Assembly (NCBI GenBank): GCA_964468185.1
Contig: CAYXTR010000022.1
Span: 13,346-77,345 of the forward strand
Direction of reading: 5' to 3'
Length of the DNA stretch: 64,000 nucleotides
Source: JANQFV01 sp964468185
Lineage (GTDB): Bacteria > Planctomycetota > Phycisphaerae > UBA1845 > Fen-1342
This document shows positions 27,332 through 36,300 of the stretch, piece by piece. A model generated the notes under the pieces. That model saw only the letters and a list, made by a program, of their open reading frames with translations. It made no database searches and had not been told where the DNA came from. Made by a program: the position numbers and the translations under genes. Each line of letters starts with the position of its first letter. Within the stretch, counting starts at the first letter, position 1.

Positions 27332-28155
27332 GGGGTGTCGGCGGACTGGTCTGTGTGCTAGCGCTAATTGGGGCGGTGTACGCCGAGCCCGCTGGTGGCT
27401 CCGCGGCCGAAGCGAGGTCGGAAGCGCGTGAGCTGGCGCTGTTGCAGGGTGCTTTGGGGGCCTATGACGAGGCGCTGAATCTGGCGCAAACGGAGCCGGC
27501 GACGGCGCGGGATCTGTACCGGAAGGCGATACGCGGCTTCCTGGCTTTGCGGGATGCCGGTGTACGGAATGCCGCGCTTGAGTACAACCTGGGAAACGTG
27601 TATGCGCGGTTGGGCGAGCGGGGGCGGGCGATGCTGCATTTTCTGCGGGCGGCGAAACTCGCGCCGGGCGACCACAATGTGCAGGCGAATCTGGAATACA
27701 CGCGGAACCTCGTGGAGCCACACATCGCGCCGGCGGGCGAACAGCGCGTGCTGCAACAGGTCTTGTTCTGGCATTATCGCACCTCGCCGATGACGCGCTA
27801 CCGTGCGGCGGTGGCGTTTGGTGGCGTGGGCTGGGCACTGTTGTTCGGCTGGTTGTGGTGGCGGCGGCGAGGTATCGCCATCGGGGGGCTAATTGCGGTG
27901 GTGTTGGGGATGGCGATGGTTGGGTCGCTGTGGGGGGAACTGCGAGCGCAGGAGGCGACGCCGGGGGCGGTTGTGGTCGGGCAGGAGACGCATTTGTACC
28001 TGGGGCGCAGCACGGCAGCGGATCTGGCGTTCAAGCGGCCGCTGGGGCCGGGTGTGGAGTTGCGTGTCCTGCAGCGTGTGGGGGAGTGGGTTCGGGTGGC
28101 ATTACGAAATGGTCAGACGGGGTGGTTGCCAGCGGAGGCGATCGAAGTCGTCTGA
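27328..28155 (+). CDS. batE: BatE-like TPR and SH3 domain membrane protein
   Basis: 275 aa from a GTG at 27328 that overlaps the batD stop (GTGA), giving a signal peptide (VGGLVCVLALIGAVYAEPAG). A TPR-like helical region follows, with the pattern AALEYNLGNVYARLGERGRA then MLHFLRAAKLAPGDHNVQ. Two transmembrane helices (about 160-178 and 184-203) precede a C-terminal SH3b-like domain (LYLGRSTAADLAFKRPLGPG; VGEWVRVALRNGQTGWLP). This layout is the standard BatE build. It is translationally coupled to batD. Confidence 0.85.
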   Translation: MRGVGGLVCVLALIGAVYAEPAGGSAAEARSEARELALLQGALGAYDEALNLAQTEPATARDLYRKAIRGFLALRDAGVRNAALEYNLGNVYARLGERGRAMLHFLRAAKLAPGDHNVQANLEYTRNLVEPHIAPAGEQRVLQQVLFWHYRTSPMTRYRAAVAFGGVGWALLFGWLWWRRRGIAIGGLIAVVLGMAMVGSLWGELRAQEATPGAVVVGQETHLYLGRSTAADLAFKRPLGPGVELRVLQRVGEWVRVALRNGQTGWLPAEAIEVV

Positions 28156-28209
28156 CGCGGTGATATGGGCTTGGCTCTCTGCGGGCGCTTGTCGGCCGCC
28201 CGAGTCCTG

Positions 28210-29034
28210 CTAGCGGCGACGGAACATGAGGCCGACCAGCAGGAAGAGGGCTGCGGTCGAGGGCTCGGGGACGGTTTCGTCGACGAAATTGATCAGGGTC
28301 TCCAGGGTGACTTCGGTGGCGGCGAAGCCTTCTTCGGGTGTGACGTCCTGACCGACGTGAATGTGGCCGGCGGCTACGTTCCAGAACGGGTCATTGGGGT
28401 CGCTGTGGATGTCGTGGTACCAGCAGCCGTGGTAGCCGATGTACTCGGAAAGAAAGCTGCCGCCGCCATTGAGGTCGAGGTAGGCATCGACGCCGACGTC
28501 GGCGGCATCGACATCAAGCATGATGTCCCAGGCGGGCAGGGATGAGTTGCGCCAGGCGTTGGGCGGTAGTGTGGGATCGGGTGGGATTTCGTCGGGCTGG
28601 TAAGGTTCTTCGTAGTCGTCGATCCAGTTGGTGCGGTTCTTGTTGCGGAGTTCGATTTCCCAGTCCTTACCGTCGTGGCCGGGGTTACCGGGGGTCCAAC
28701 TGAAGGTGATGATGGCTACGGGGCGGACTTCCTCGGTGATGCGCCACCAGTCGGCGGTGGTATCCTGGTAGTCGATTTCGAAGTCGCCATAGCCCTGTTG
28801 ATCGTTCTCGTCTTCGAATTCGGGGAAGAAGGAGTAGACGTCGTAGCCGAGGTCGCGCCAGTTCTCCCCGATCCAGCCGTCGGGATTCTGAACGGGGTTA
28901 TTGCTGAAGGGACGGATCATCTCGCCGGTCGGCGGCCAGTAGCCGGTCAGCATGATGTTATTGGTATAGCCAGCGAGCGTGGTGGCGGGGATCAGCAGCA
29001 ACGTGAGCGAGGAGATTATCGGAGCGGCGCGCAT
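28210..29034 (-). CDS. PEP-CTERM anchored protein with pyroglutamyl-peptidase (C15) fold
   Basis: 274 aa. Signal peptide 1-21; the C terminus is a sorting tail: VPEPSTAALFLL-type PEP motif (255-260), hydrophobic helix, RRR end. Between them the sequence reads like peptidase C15: NIMLTGYWPPTGE at the N terminus recalls LVTGFEPFGGE; WEIELRN (Glu128) matches the ITIERVAIN region; YHGCWYHD (Cys204) matches the Y-CN- catalytic Cys; and AGHIHV (His226) matches the GFIHVP catalytic His. All three positions of the Glu/Cys/His triad are therefore present in order. C15 enzymes remove N-terminal pyroglutamate and are normally cytosolic. The PEP-CTERM call is strong; activity is inference. Start follows CAGGAGG. 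Confidence 0.75.
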   Translation of the reverse strand: MRAAPIISSLTLLLIPATTLAGYTNNIMLTGYWPPTGEMIRPFSNNPVQNPDGWIGENWRDLGYDVYSFFPEFEDENDQQGYGDFEIDYQDTTADWWRITEEVRPVAIITFSWTPGNPGHDGKDWEIELRNKNRTNWIDDYEEPYQPDEIPPDPTLPPNAWRNSSLPAWDIMLDVDAADVGVDAYLDLNGGGSFLSEYIGYHGCWYHDIHSDPNDPFWNVAAGHIHVGQDVTPEEGFAATEVTLETLINFVDETVPEPSTAALFLLVGLMFRRR

Positions 29035-29188
29035 CTCGGCCTCCTGGGATTGGATAATCAGGCATCATGTGACGGAGCCCGCACGCCGCAGGTGAGGCGC
29101 GCAGTGCCCTCGGATGACACTAGGCCTGCGGGAGTCGCAAAGTCCAGTCGATGCGGAGCGCGCCCCCCCTACCGCAACGATTTCGGAC

Positions 29189-30311
29189 CTATTTGCCTTT
29201 CTTCAGGCGTTGGCGGAGGCGGGCGTCGATGAAGGGTTGGATGTCGCCGTCGAGGACGCGCTGGACGTCGCCGATGGCGAAGTTGGTGCGGTGGTCCTTC
29301 ACGTGGATGGTTGATCCGTGGATGACATAGCTGCGAATTTGGTTACCCCAGGCGATTTCGCCTTTTTCGCTGTAGAGTTTGGCGAGTTCCTCGTCGTGCT
29401 TGGCCTGCTCCATCTGTTCGAGCTTGGACTGGAGGATGCTGAGGGCCATGCGTTTATTGGAGGACTGGCTGCGCTCGTTGACGCATTCGACCATGATGCC
29501 GGTGGGCTTGTGGCGGACGCGGACGGCGGTGGCGACCTTGTTGACGTTCTGGCCGCCGGCGCCGGAAGCGCGGCGGAAGAGTTCGATGTCGAGGTCGGAT
29601 TCGGCGAGCTGGATCTGGGCCTCTTCGAACTGCGGCAGACAGTCGACGCCCACGAATGAGGTCTGGCGTTTGCCTTGGGCGTTGAAGGGGCTGATGCGGA
29701 CGAGGCGATGGACACCGACCTCGCAGGCGAGGTAGCCGTAGGCGTAGGGTCCTTCGATCTGGAGGGTGACGGACTGGATGCCGGCTTCGTCGCCGGGATT
29801 GCGGTCGAGTTCGGAGACTTTGAAGCCCTGGCGTTCGAAGTACATGAGATACATGCGCAGGAGCATTTCGGCGAAGTCGCAGGCATCGGCACCACCGGCG
29901 CCGGCGTTGATGCTGAAGAAGCAGTCGCTGTTGTCGTTTTCGCCGGAGAGAAGCGTCAGCAGCTCGACCTGGTCGGTTTTCTGGCTGATCTGACTGAGTT
30001 GCTGGATGGCTTCCTGGAGGGATTCGCTGTCGTTTTCTTCGCTGGCGAGTTCGAGCAGGACTTCGGCGTCTTCGGCGCGCTGGAGCAGATCCTCGATGGG
30101 CTCCGTGAGGGCGCGGAGGGCCTTCAGTTCGGCGACGGTCTTCTGGGCGGTTTCCTGGTTGTCCCAGAAGTCGGGCCGTTCCATGCGGGCGGAGAGTTCG
30201 CTGAGGCGGGCGGTCTTATCGGGCAGGTCAAAGAGAGTCCCGGATCGAGTGGATCCGGGCCTTGAGCGCGTCGAGGGCGGCGCGGGGATCTTCGTGGATG
30301 ACGTCGGTCAT
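29189..30311 (-). CDS. prfB: Peptide chain release factor 2, programmed +1 frameshift
   Basis: Release factor 2, terminating at UAA/UGA. The main reading frame has the SPF anticodon-like motif (VRISPFNAQGKRQ) and the GGQ catalytic motif (RASGAGGQNVNK). The gene starts at ATG 30311 (MTDVIHEDPRAALDAL), runs 27 codons and meets an in-frame UGA at 30230-30228 within CTT TGA C, preceded by the Shine-Dalgarno-like CGGGAC. A +1 shift on CTT gives L-D-L-P-D-K and enters the long frame. Total is about 373 aa, normal for RF2. This is the classic autoregulation in which low RF2 promotes frameshifting. A tool that ignores it would start at the internal ATG 30184. Confidence 0.96.
30227..30245 (-). promoter_or_regulatory. 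prfB +1 programmed frameshift site
   Basis: The slippery codon and stop read CTTTGAC (30233-30227), with a GGGAC Shine-Dalgarno-like element a few bases upstream (about 30243-30239). Zero frame stops at TGA; +1 frame continues through GAC. Confidence 0.93.
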
Positions 30312-30429
30312 GATCTGGATCCTATCAGGAGTAGGCTACCGGGAGCTTATGCGCTCAAACCAGGAGTATAGCACAACTTGCCGATCTTGCAGCGGACTGG
30401 CGTCGAACGCGCCGGGTTCATGAGCAGAC

Positions 30430-30463
30430 ACGCGGCACGGGCGCCGAAAGCGCCTGTGCCGCG
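30430..30463 (-). terminator. GC-rich hairpin after metK
   Basis: A 14-bp stem (CGCGGCACGGGCGC, loop CGAAA, GCGCCTGTGCCGCG; one G-T wobble) starting about 20 nt past the metK stop. There is no U tract on the minus strand, so it may be a Rho-type end, a processing or stability hairpin rather than a classic intrinsic terminator. Confidence 0.45.
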
Positions 30464-30483
30464 GATTCGTCGATTTGGTGGTC

Positions 30484-31644
30484 TCAGACGCCGGCGTTCT
30501 TGCGCAGCTCGTCGGCCTTGTTTGTCTTCTCCCAGGTGAATTCGGGCAGTTCACGCCCGAAGTGACCGTGGCGGGCCGTTTCCTTGAAGATCGGTCGACG
30601 GAGGTTGAGGTACTCGATGATGCCGCGCGGGGTGAGCGGGAAGGTGTCCCGGACGACGCTGGCGAGTTTGGTCTCATCGAGCTTGCCGGTACCGTCGGTA
30701 CTGACGAGCACGCTGGTGGGCTCGGCAACGCCGATGGCGTAGGAAAGCTGGATTTCGCAGATTTCGGCGAGGCGGGCTGCGACGATGTTCTTGGCGATGT
30801 GGCGGGCCATGTAGGCGGCCGAGCGGTCGACCTTGGTGGGGTCTTTGCCGGAGAAGGCGCCGCCGCCGTGGCGCCCCCAACCGCCGTAGGTATCGACGAT
30901 GATCTTGCGTCCGGTCAGGCCGCAGTCGCCGTGGGGACCACCAATCTCGAAGCGGCCGGTGGGATTGACGTGGACCTTGACGTTTTCGCTCCACCACTCG
31001 CCGAGGACGGGTTTGATGATTTCCTTGGTGACGGCTTCCTTGAGTTGCGGCTGGCGGTCGTTCCACATGGGATGGTGCTGGGTGGAGACGACCACGGTAT
31101 CGATGCGCTTGGGGGTGCGGCCTTCGTACTCGACGGTAACCTGTGACTTTGCATCGGGGCGGAGGCCCTCGATGATATTCTCCCGGCGGACACCGACATG
31201 ATGTTCGACCAGGCGGTGGGCGAGCTGGATGGGGACGGGCATGAGCTGCTCGGTTTCGCTACAGGCGAAGCCGAACATCATGCCCTGATCGCCAGCGCCT
31301 TCCCGGTCGACGCCCATGGCGATGTCGGGTGATTGACGTTTGATGGAGGTCAGCACGGCACAGGACTCGTAGTCGAAGGCCATGTCGCCGGAGACGTAGC
31401 CGATTTCCTTGATGGTATCGCGGACGACGTCGGGGATTTCGACGTAGGCCTGGGTGGTGACTTCGCCGGCGACGACGACCATGCCGGTGGAGACCATGGT
31501 CTCGCAGGCGACGCGTGAGAATTTATCCTGAGCCAGCATGGCATCGAGAACCGCGTCGGAAATCTGGTCCGCCACTTTGTCGGGGTGGCCCATGCTGACG
31601 GACTCGGACGTGAACAGGTACTTGCGGGTGTCATTGCTGGCCAA
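30484..31644 (-). CDS. metK: S-adenosylmethionine synthase
   Basis: 386 aa from a TTG at 31644, seven bases after GGAG; an upstream in-frame ATG would add 15 residues and lacks a better site. Makes S-adenosylmethionine from ATP and methionine in the cytosol. Visible motifs are the N-terminal SVSMGHPDKVADQISDAVLD (ATP/Mg binding), GAGDQGMMFGFA, the substrate-loop HHVGVRRENI region, GGPHGDCGLTGRKIIVDTYG and the P-loop-like GGGAFSGKDPTKVDRS. Length is normal for the family. No SAM riboswitch was recognised in the leader. Confidence 0.97.
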   Translation of the reverse strand: MASNDTRKYLFTSESVSMGHPDKVADQISDAVLDAMLAQDKFSRVACETMVSTGMVVVAGEVTTQAYVEIPDVVRDTIKEIGYVSGDMAFDYESCAVLTSIKRQSPDIAMGVDREGAGDQGMMFGFACSETEQLMPVPIQLAHRLVEHHVGVRRENIIEGLRPDAKSQVTVEYEGRTPKRIDTVVVSTQHHPMWNDRQPQLKEAVTKEIIKPVLGEWWSENVKVHVNPTGRFEIGGPHGDCGLTGRKIIVDTYGGWGRHGGGAFSGKDPTKVDRSAAYMARHIAKNIVAARLAEICEIQLSYAIGVAEPTSVLVSTDGTGKLDETKLASVVRDTFPLTPRGIIEYLNLRRPIFKETARHGHFGRELPEFTWEKTNKADELRKNAGV

Positions 31645-31714
31645 GGTGGTCTCCTTCTCTCGCGCTGCGACTTGGTGGCCCGGGCACACGCTGCCTCTCG
31701 CATATGAATCGCAT

Positions 31715-31743
31715 ATATTAGGGGTACCGAAGCTGTTTCACAA
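31715..31743 (-). promoter_or_regulatory. sigma70-type promoter of metK
   Basis: On the minus strand, TTGTGA (31743-31738) and TAATAT (31720-31715) are separated by 17 bp, upstream of the TTG start by about 70 nt. The -10 box overlaps one of two CGCATAT direct repeats (31699-31705 and 31710-31716) spaced 11 bp, a possible operator. Confidence 0.65.
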
Positions 31744-31790
31744 CCCGCGGCGAGTGCCGTCGTCACCGGAGAACTGGAGGTAGAAGGCGA

Positions 31791-32138
31791 ATGGCGAAGA
31801 CGATCGACTGGTACTATCACCGGAACGGGTGAGTGTCGTGCAAGAGATCGCAGGGGTTCCTTGCGGACGAAAGCGTAGCGATCAAAGAACAGGTCAGCGC
31901 GAACAAAAACAAGCTGGGACGCGATGACGCGTTGCGTCTGGCACAGGATGTAGACGAAGTCATCGTAGCGAAAGGGAAGAAGGTCGTGCGATTTGACACG
32001 CGAAAAGAGTCGCCCGACGAAGAGGTGCTGCTGAAGGCGATGCTGGGGCCGACGGGGAACCTGCGGGCGCCGGTGGTTCGCAGGGGCAAGACGCTGGTTG
32101 TGGGGTTTAGTGACGAGGTTTACGGCGACGTGCTCTGA
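31791..32138 (+). CDS. ArsC-like thioredoxin-fold protein with in-frame UGA (probable selenoprotein)
   Basis: 115 aa if UGA at 31830-31832 is read as Sec. Starts MAKTIDWYYHRNG after GGAGG/GAAGG sites, then UGA, then VSCKRSQGFLADESV in the same frame to the normal stop, giving a U-x-x-C redox motif where ArsC/Spx-like proteins have their Cys. The rest (LGRDDALRLAQDVDEVIVAKGKKV; GPTGNLRAPVVRRGKTLVVGF) is typical of this ArsC-related family, for which seleno- and Cys-forms are known. Just after the UGA a hairpin (31836-31870) has a loop starting about 17 nt downstream, within the bacterial SECIS range. Standard gene calling would give only the 101-codon piece from GTG 31833. A sequencing error TGC/TGT to TGA is the alternative. 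Confidence 0.8.
31830..31870 (+). promoter_or_regulatory. Candidate bacterial SECIS element
   Basis: UGA at 31830-31832 is followed by stem UCG/CGA (31836-38 with 31868-70), a bulged U, GCAAG/CUUGC (31840-44 with 31860-64), and an upper stem G46-C59, A47-U58, U-U mismatch, C49-G56 with loop GCAGGG (31850-31855). The position and a G at the loop start fit the bacterial SECIS pattern. Folding was done by eye. Confidence 0.55.
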
Positions 32139-32171
32139 ATCGGGTCCCTTCGGATGGCAGTGCGCAGCGCC

Positions 32172-32948
32172 TCAGTCGCCGCGTACGGCACGCATGACGT
32201 CTTCGCAGAGGTGGCCGTTGGTGGCGATGACCTCAGGGCGGGTGTGGTCCTGTTTGCCCGTCCAGTCGGTGAGGGTGCCGCCGGCTTCGGTGACGACGGG
32301 GACCAAGGCGGCGACGTCCCATATTGCCATCAGGGGATCGAGGACGATTTCGGCGCGGCCGGTGGCGAGCAGCGCGTAGCCATACGCGTCGGACCAGCCG
32401 CGATCGCAGGAGACGGCATCGCGCAGGCGTTCGAAAGCGTCGCCGCGGTTCTGCTGGTAGAGTTGCTTCGTGCCCGTGACGATGAGGCGGGCATTGGCGA
32501 GACTGGTCACATCCGAGACGCGGGCGGGTCGGCCGTTCCAGCGGCAACCCAACCCGCGGGCGGCGGAAACAGTTTCGCGCAGGGCGGGCATGTGGATGAC
32601 GCCGACGACCATTTCGCCCTCCCATTCGAGGCCGACGAGGACGCTGTAGAGCGGGACGCCGCTAATGAAGGAGATGGTTCCGTCGATTGGGTCGAGGATC
32701 CAGCGGGCGGGGCCCAGGGCGGGTTTTTCGCCGAACTCTTCGCCGACGATGCCGTGCTCGGGGTAGACGGTTTCAATACGGTTGCGCAGCAGCTTTTCGG
32801 CATTGCGGTCGGCGACGGTGACGGGGCTGTTATCGGGTTTGCGTTCGGCCGTGACAGCGGCGTGAAAGTGCTCCAAGGTGAGGGCCCCCGCGTCCTCTGC
32901 GATGGTGACGGCGAAGTCCAATAATTCCGGCAATTGCTGAGATTTCAT
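32172..32948 (-). CDS. Inositol-monophosphatase family protein (histidinol-phosphatase-like)
   Basis: 258 aa Mg-dependent phosphatase. Family signatures are the GIVGEEFGE loop with metal-binding Glu pair, WILDPIDGTISF (the DPIDGT metal/phosphate motif), and near the C terminus IVLDPLMAIWDVAALVPVVTEAGG with the WD metal ligand. The spacing and SFISGVPLYSVLVGL suit the HisN/histidinol-phosphatase branch, but inositol-phosphate activity cannot be excluded. Start after CAGGAG. Convergent with the ArsC-like gene. Confidence 0.85.
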   Translation of the reverse strand: MKSQQLPELLDFAVTIAEDAGALTLEHFHAAVTAERKPDNSPVTVADRNAEKLLRNRIETVYPEHGIVGEEFGEKPALGPARWILDPIDGTISFISGVPLYSVLVGLEWEGEMVVGVIHMPALRETVSAARGLGCRWNGRPARVSDVTSLANARLIVTGTKQLYQQNRGDAFERLRDAVSCDRGWSDAYGYALLATGRAEIVLDPLMAIWDVAALVPVVTEAGGTLTDWTGKQDHTRPEVIATNGHLCEDVMRAVRGD

Positions 32949-33313
32949 GGGATCTGGCTCCTGTTTCTCGCAGGGAACGACACGGGCGTAGTGCGCGGCG
33001 TCGCGCGCACATTAGCGGTCGAAAGCAGTTGGGGATCAAGTGGAAAAGCGGATTGATGCTTCGCAAAGACGACAAGGGGGTGTTATATTGTGGAAGTCGG
33101 ATTTTGTGCGGGGTCAGAGCGTGGCCCTGATGCGCTGGATTTGGAGAGCGTTGTGCTCCGTGGTGAGTTCCCACCGCGGGAGCGAAGAGTTTCACTTTGC
33201 GTATTTCGCTGTTCAACCAATCGCGCGCGGTTTTGGCGTGCGCGACCGTCGGCCCGGCGTTTTCGGCCGGTCGGCCATTCTTACCTCTTTATCGATCGGT
33301 AAAGGAGCGATTC
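32949..33313 (+). promoter_or_regulatory. Upstream region of the first C25 protease
   Basis: 365 bp between diverging genes, without a credible gene. A possible promoter for the protease is TTCGCA (33060-33065) and TATATT (33084-33089) with an 18-bp spacer, which would leave a 5-prime leader of roughly 220 nt. No structured element was recognised in the leader. Confidence 0.3.
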
Positions 33314-36300
33314 ATGCGACACCCATGGAAGATGTCCTGGCGCGGTGCGGTGACCCTGCTGGGGTTGGCGGTAGCCTCGAGTGCTGTAGCGGCGGATAGC
33401 TGGCTGGCGGTCAGTTCGGCGGGCGTACAGCTTGCTGATACCTCGGCGGTGCAGGCCCCCGCGTTTGAGATTCATCAGTCAGATCTGAATGGGCTGGTGG
33501 TCAGCAGTCATCTGCATGGACTGCAGGTTGCTTCGCGCGCGAATGACGCTGGGAAGTTTGTGGAGCTGTCGTGGCCGGGCGCGAAGCCTTCGGGTGCGGT
33601 TGGCACGCCGGCGCTGCCGGTGATTCGCGAGTTGTTCGTGGCGCCGGCGGGCGCGACGATTTCCGTGCAGTCTGACCTGGGCACGGCCGTTCTGGTTGAC
33701 CAGCAGACGCTTGGGCAGCCGGTGCTGGTCTGGCCGGTGCAGCCGCCGGTGGAGAAGACGCCGGGTGCACGGGAGAATGCACCTTTCGTGCTCGATCGAG
33801 CCGGGTATGCGACGGATGCGGCATTGCCAGCCGAGCCGGTGAGCGTGAAGGAGCTGGGCGTGGTGCGTGGCCAGCGTCTGTGCATGCTGGAGATTCGGCC
33901 GGTGGCGTACAACGCGGTGCAGCAGACGTTGACGCTGTATCCGGATGTGGCGGTTGAGATCGGGTTTGACGGCGGATACCTGCCGCAGGATGCGATGAAT
34001 CCGCTGCCGGGCTTCCGGCGGGTGGTGTTGAATCCGGAGATCGTGCCGCAGGGCATGCAGCGTGGGCAGGGTAATTACCTGATCGTGGTGCCGGACACGT
34101 TTGCGATGTCGATTACGCCGTTTGCCAACGCAAAGGCGGCGCAGGGTTATACGGTGTTGACGCACCAGGTCGCTGACGGCACGTCGAACAGCGCGATCAA
34201 GAGTTACATTTCCAGCCTGTGGGGCACGCCGGACGCGCCGGACTATGTGCTGCTGGTGGGTGACACGCAGTTCATTCCGCACTGGGTGGGCCAGGGCACC
34301 GGCAGCCCGGATACGGATTTGCAGTATGGTTGCATGGACGGGTCGAGCGATTGGTATCCGGACATTGCGGTGGGGCGTTTCCCGGTTGACAACCTGAACG
34401 AATTGAATGCGCTGGTTGCGAAGACGTTGTACGTCGAGAACGGGCCGCTGGCTGATCCGGATTATCTGAAGCGGGCGGTGTTCATGGCCTCGGTCGACAA
34501 CTACCAGATCAGCGAAGGCACGCACAACTACGTTATCAACACGCACCTGGAACCGAATGAGTACCTCTGTGACAAGCTGTACCAGGTGACGTACGGCGCA
34601 GACACGCAGGACGTGCGTGACTCGTTCAACGACGGGCGCTTTTATGGCGTGTATAGCGGCCATGGGGGGACGTACAGTTGGGCGGACGGGCCGCCCTTCT
34701 CGCAGAATGACGTGCAGAATCTCACCAACGAGAACATGTACGCGTACATTTGCAGCTTCGCGTGCGTGACGGGTGCGTTCGCCGTCGACGAGTGCTTCAT
34801 GGAGACGTGGGTGCTGGTGCCGGACAAGGGTGCCGCAGTGGCCTGGGGCTCATCGGTGAACAGCTATTGGGACGAGGATGATATCCTCGAACGTGTGCTG
34901 TTTGACGCGATCTTCGACGAGGAACTGGATCGTCCGAAAGAGGCGGCCCCCATGTTTGACGAGGGCAAGATGCGTCTGCTGGACCATTATGGCCCCAGCG
35001 GCATGATTCGCCGGTACTTCGAGATGTACAACGTGATGGGTGATCCCGCGTTGCCGCTGCCGGGCAGTTGTTCGGATGCTGGTGTGCTGACGCTGGATAG
35101 TCCGAAGTATGCTTGCGAAGCGACGGCGACCGTCAGCCTGAACGACTGCGGGCTGAACCTGGACGACAATATGGTCGAAACCGTGGTGGTGGAGATCGAC
35201 TCGGACTCGGAGGCGGGCGAGACGGTTCTGCTCACTGAGACGAATGCCGGCTCGGCGCTGTTTGAGGGTTCGATCATGCTCAGTGGCACTGACGATGTGG
35301 GTGTCTTGCTGGTTGCCGAGGGCGACACCGTTACGGTGACGTACGTCGATGCAGACAATGGTAACGGCGAGCAGGTGACGGTCACGGCGGATGCCATCGT
35401 GGACTGCACCGGTCCGACGATTTCGAACGTGTCGGTCATCGAACTCGAAGCCCGGGATGCCGTGGTGGGGTTTGACGCCGACGAGATGGCGCGTGGCGTG
35501 GTCCACTACGGGCTCAGTTGCCAGAATCTGAATGAGCAGGCGGGCGGTGGCTTTGCGATGTCGCCGACCGTGGCGATCAGCGGACTGGATGACAACACGA
35601 CGTACTATTTCATGGTTGAGGCGTACGATGAGGCCGGCAACATGACCGCCGACCCCGAGTGTTACACGTTTACGACGCCGGAAGTGCCGGACTTCTTTAC
35701 GGAGGAGTTCACGAGCAACGATCTGGCATACCTGATGCTTACGTTCCGCGTGGTTGGTGGCAATGACCACTATGACGCCTGCGTTGAGGAGATCGCCGCG
35801 TTGCCGACGGATCCGGCGGGCGGGACGACGCTGTCGTTGAGCGATGATGATAGCGAGCAGGTTTCGGTGATGGGTGGCCAGGTTGCGCTGTATGGCGTGA
35901 GCTACTCGTCGTTCTTCGTGGGCAGCAATGGTTACATCACGTTCGGCTCGGGCGATACGGATTATACGGAGTCGCTGGAAGATCACTTCGACATGCCGCG
36001 CATTTCAGCGCTGTTTGACGATCTCAACCCGAACAGTGGTGGCACGATCAGCTACAAGCAGCTTGCCGATCGCGTCGCGGTGACGTGGGAAGACCTGCCG
36101 GAGTACTATTCGGAGGGATCGAACACGTTCCAGGTGGAGCTGTACTTCGACGGGACGATCGTCATTGCTTACGAGGCGCTCGGCTCGGCGGACAACATCG
36201 TCGGTTTGTCGGAAGGTGAAGGCGTTTCGCCTGACTACCTGGAGATGGACTTGTCGGCATTGGGCGACTGCACGCTGCCGGGCGACATGAACTGTGATGG

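Noticed and set aside
29799..30311. prfB read as a pseudogene because of the in-frame stop at 30230-30228
   Set aside because: The stop is the programmed CTTTGAC frameshift; the two frames join to a full-length RF2.
31645..31790. SAM riboswitch in the metK leader
   Set aside because: No SAM-I, SAM-II or SAH core sequences were recognisable, and the leader is short and holds a simple promoter.
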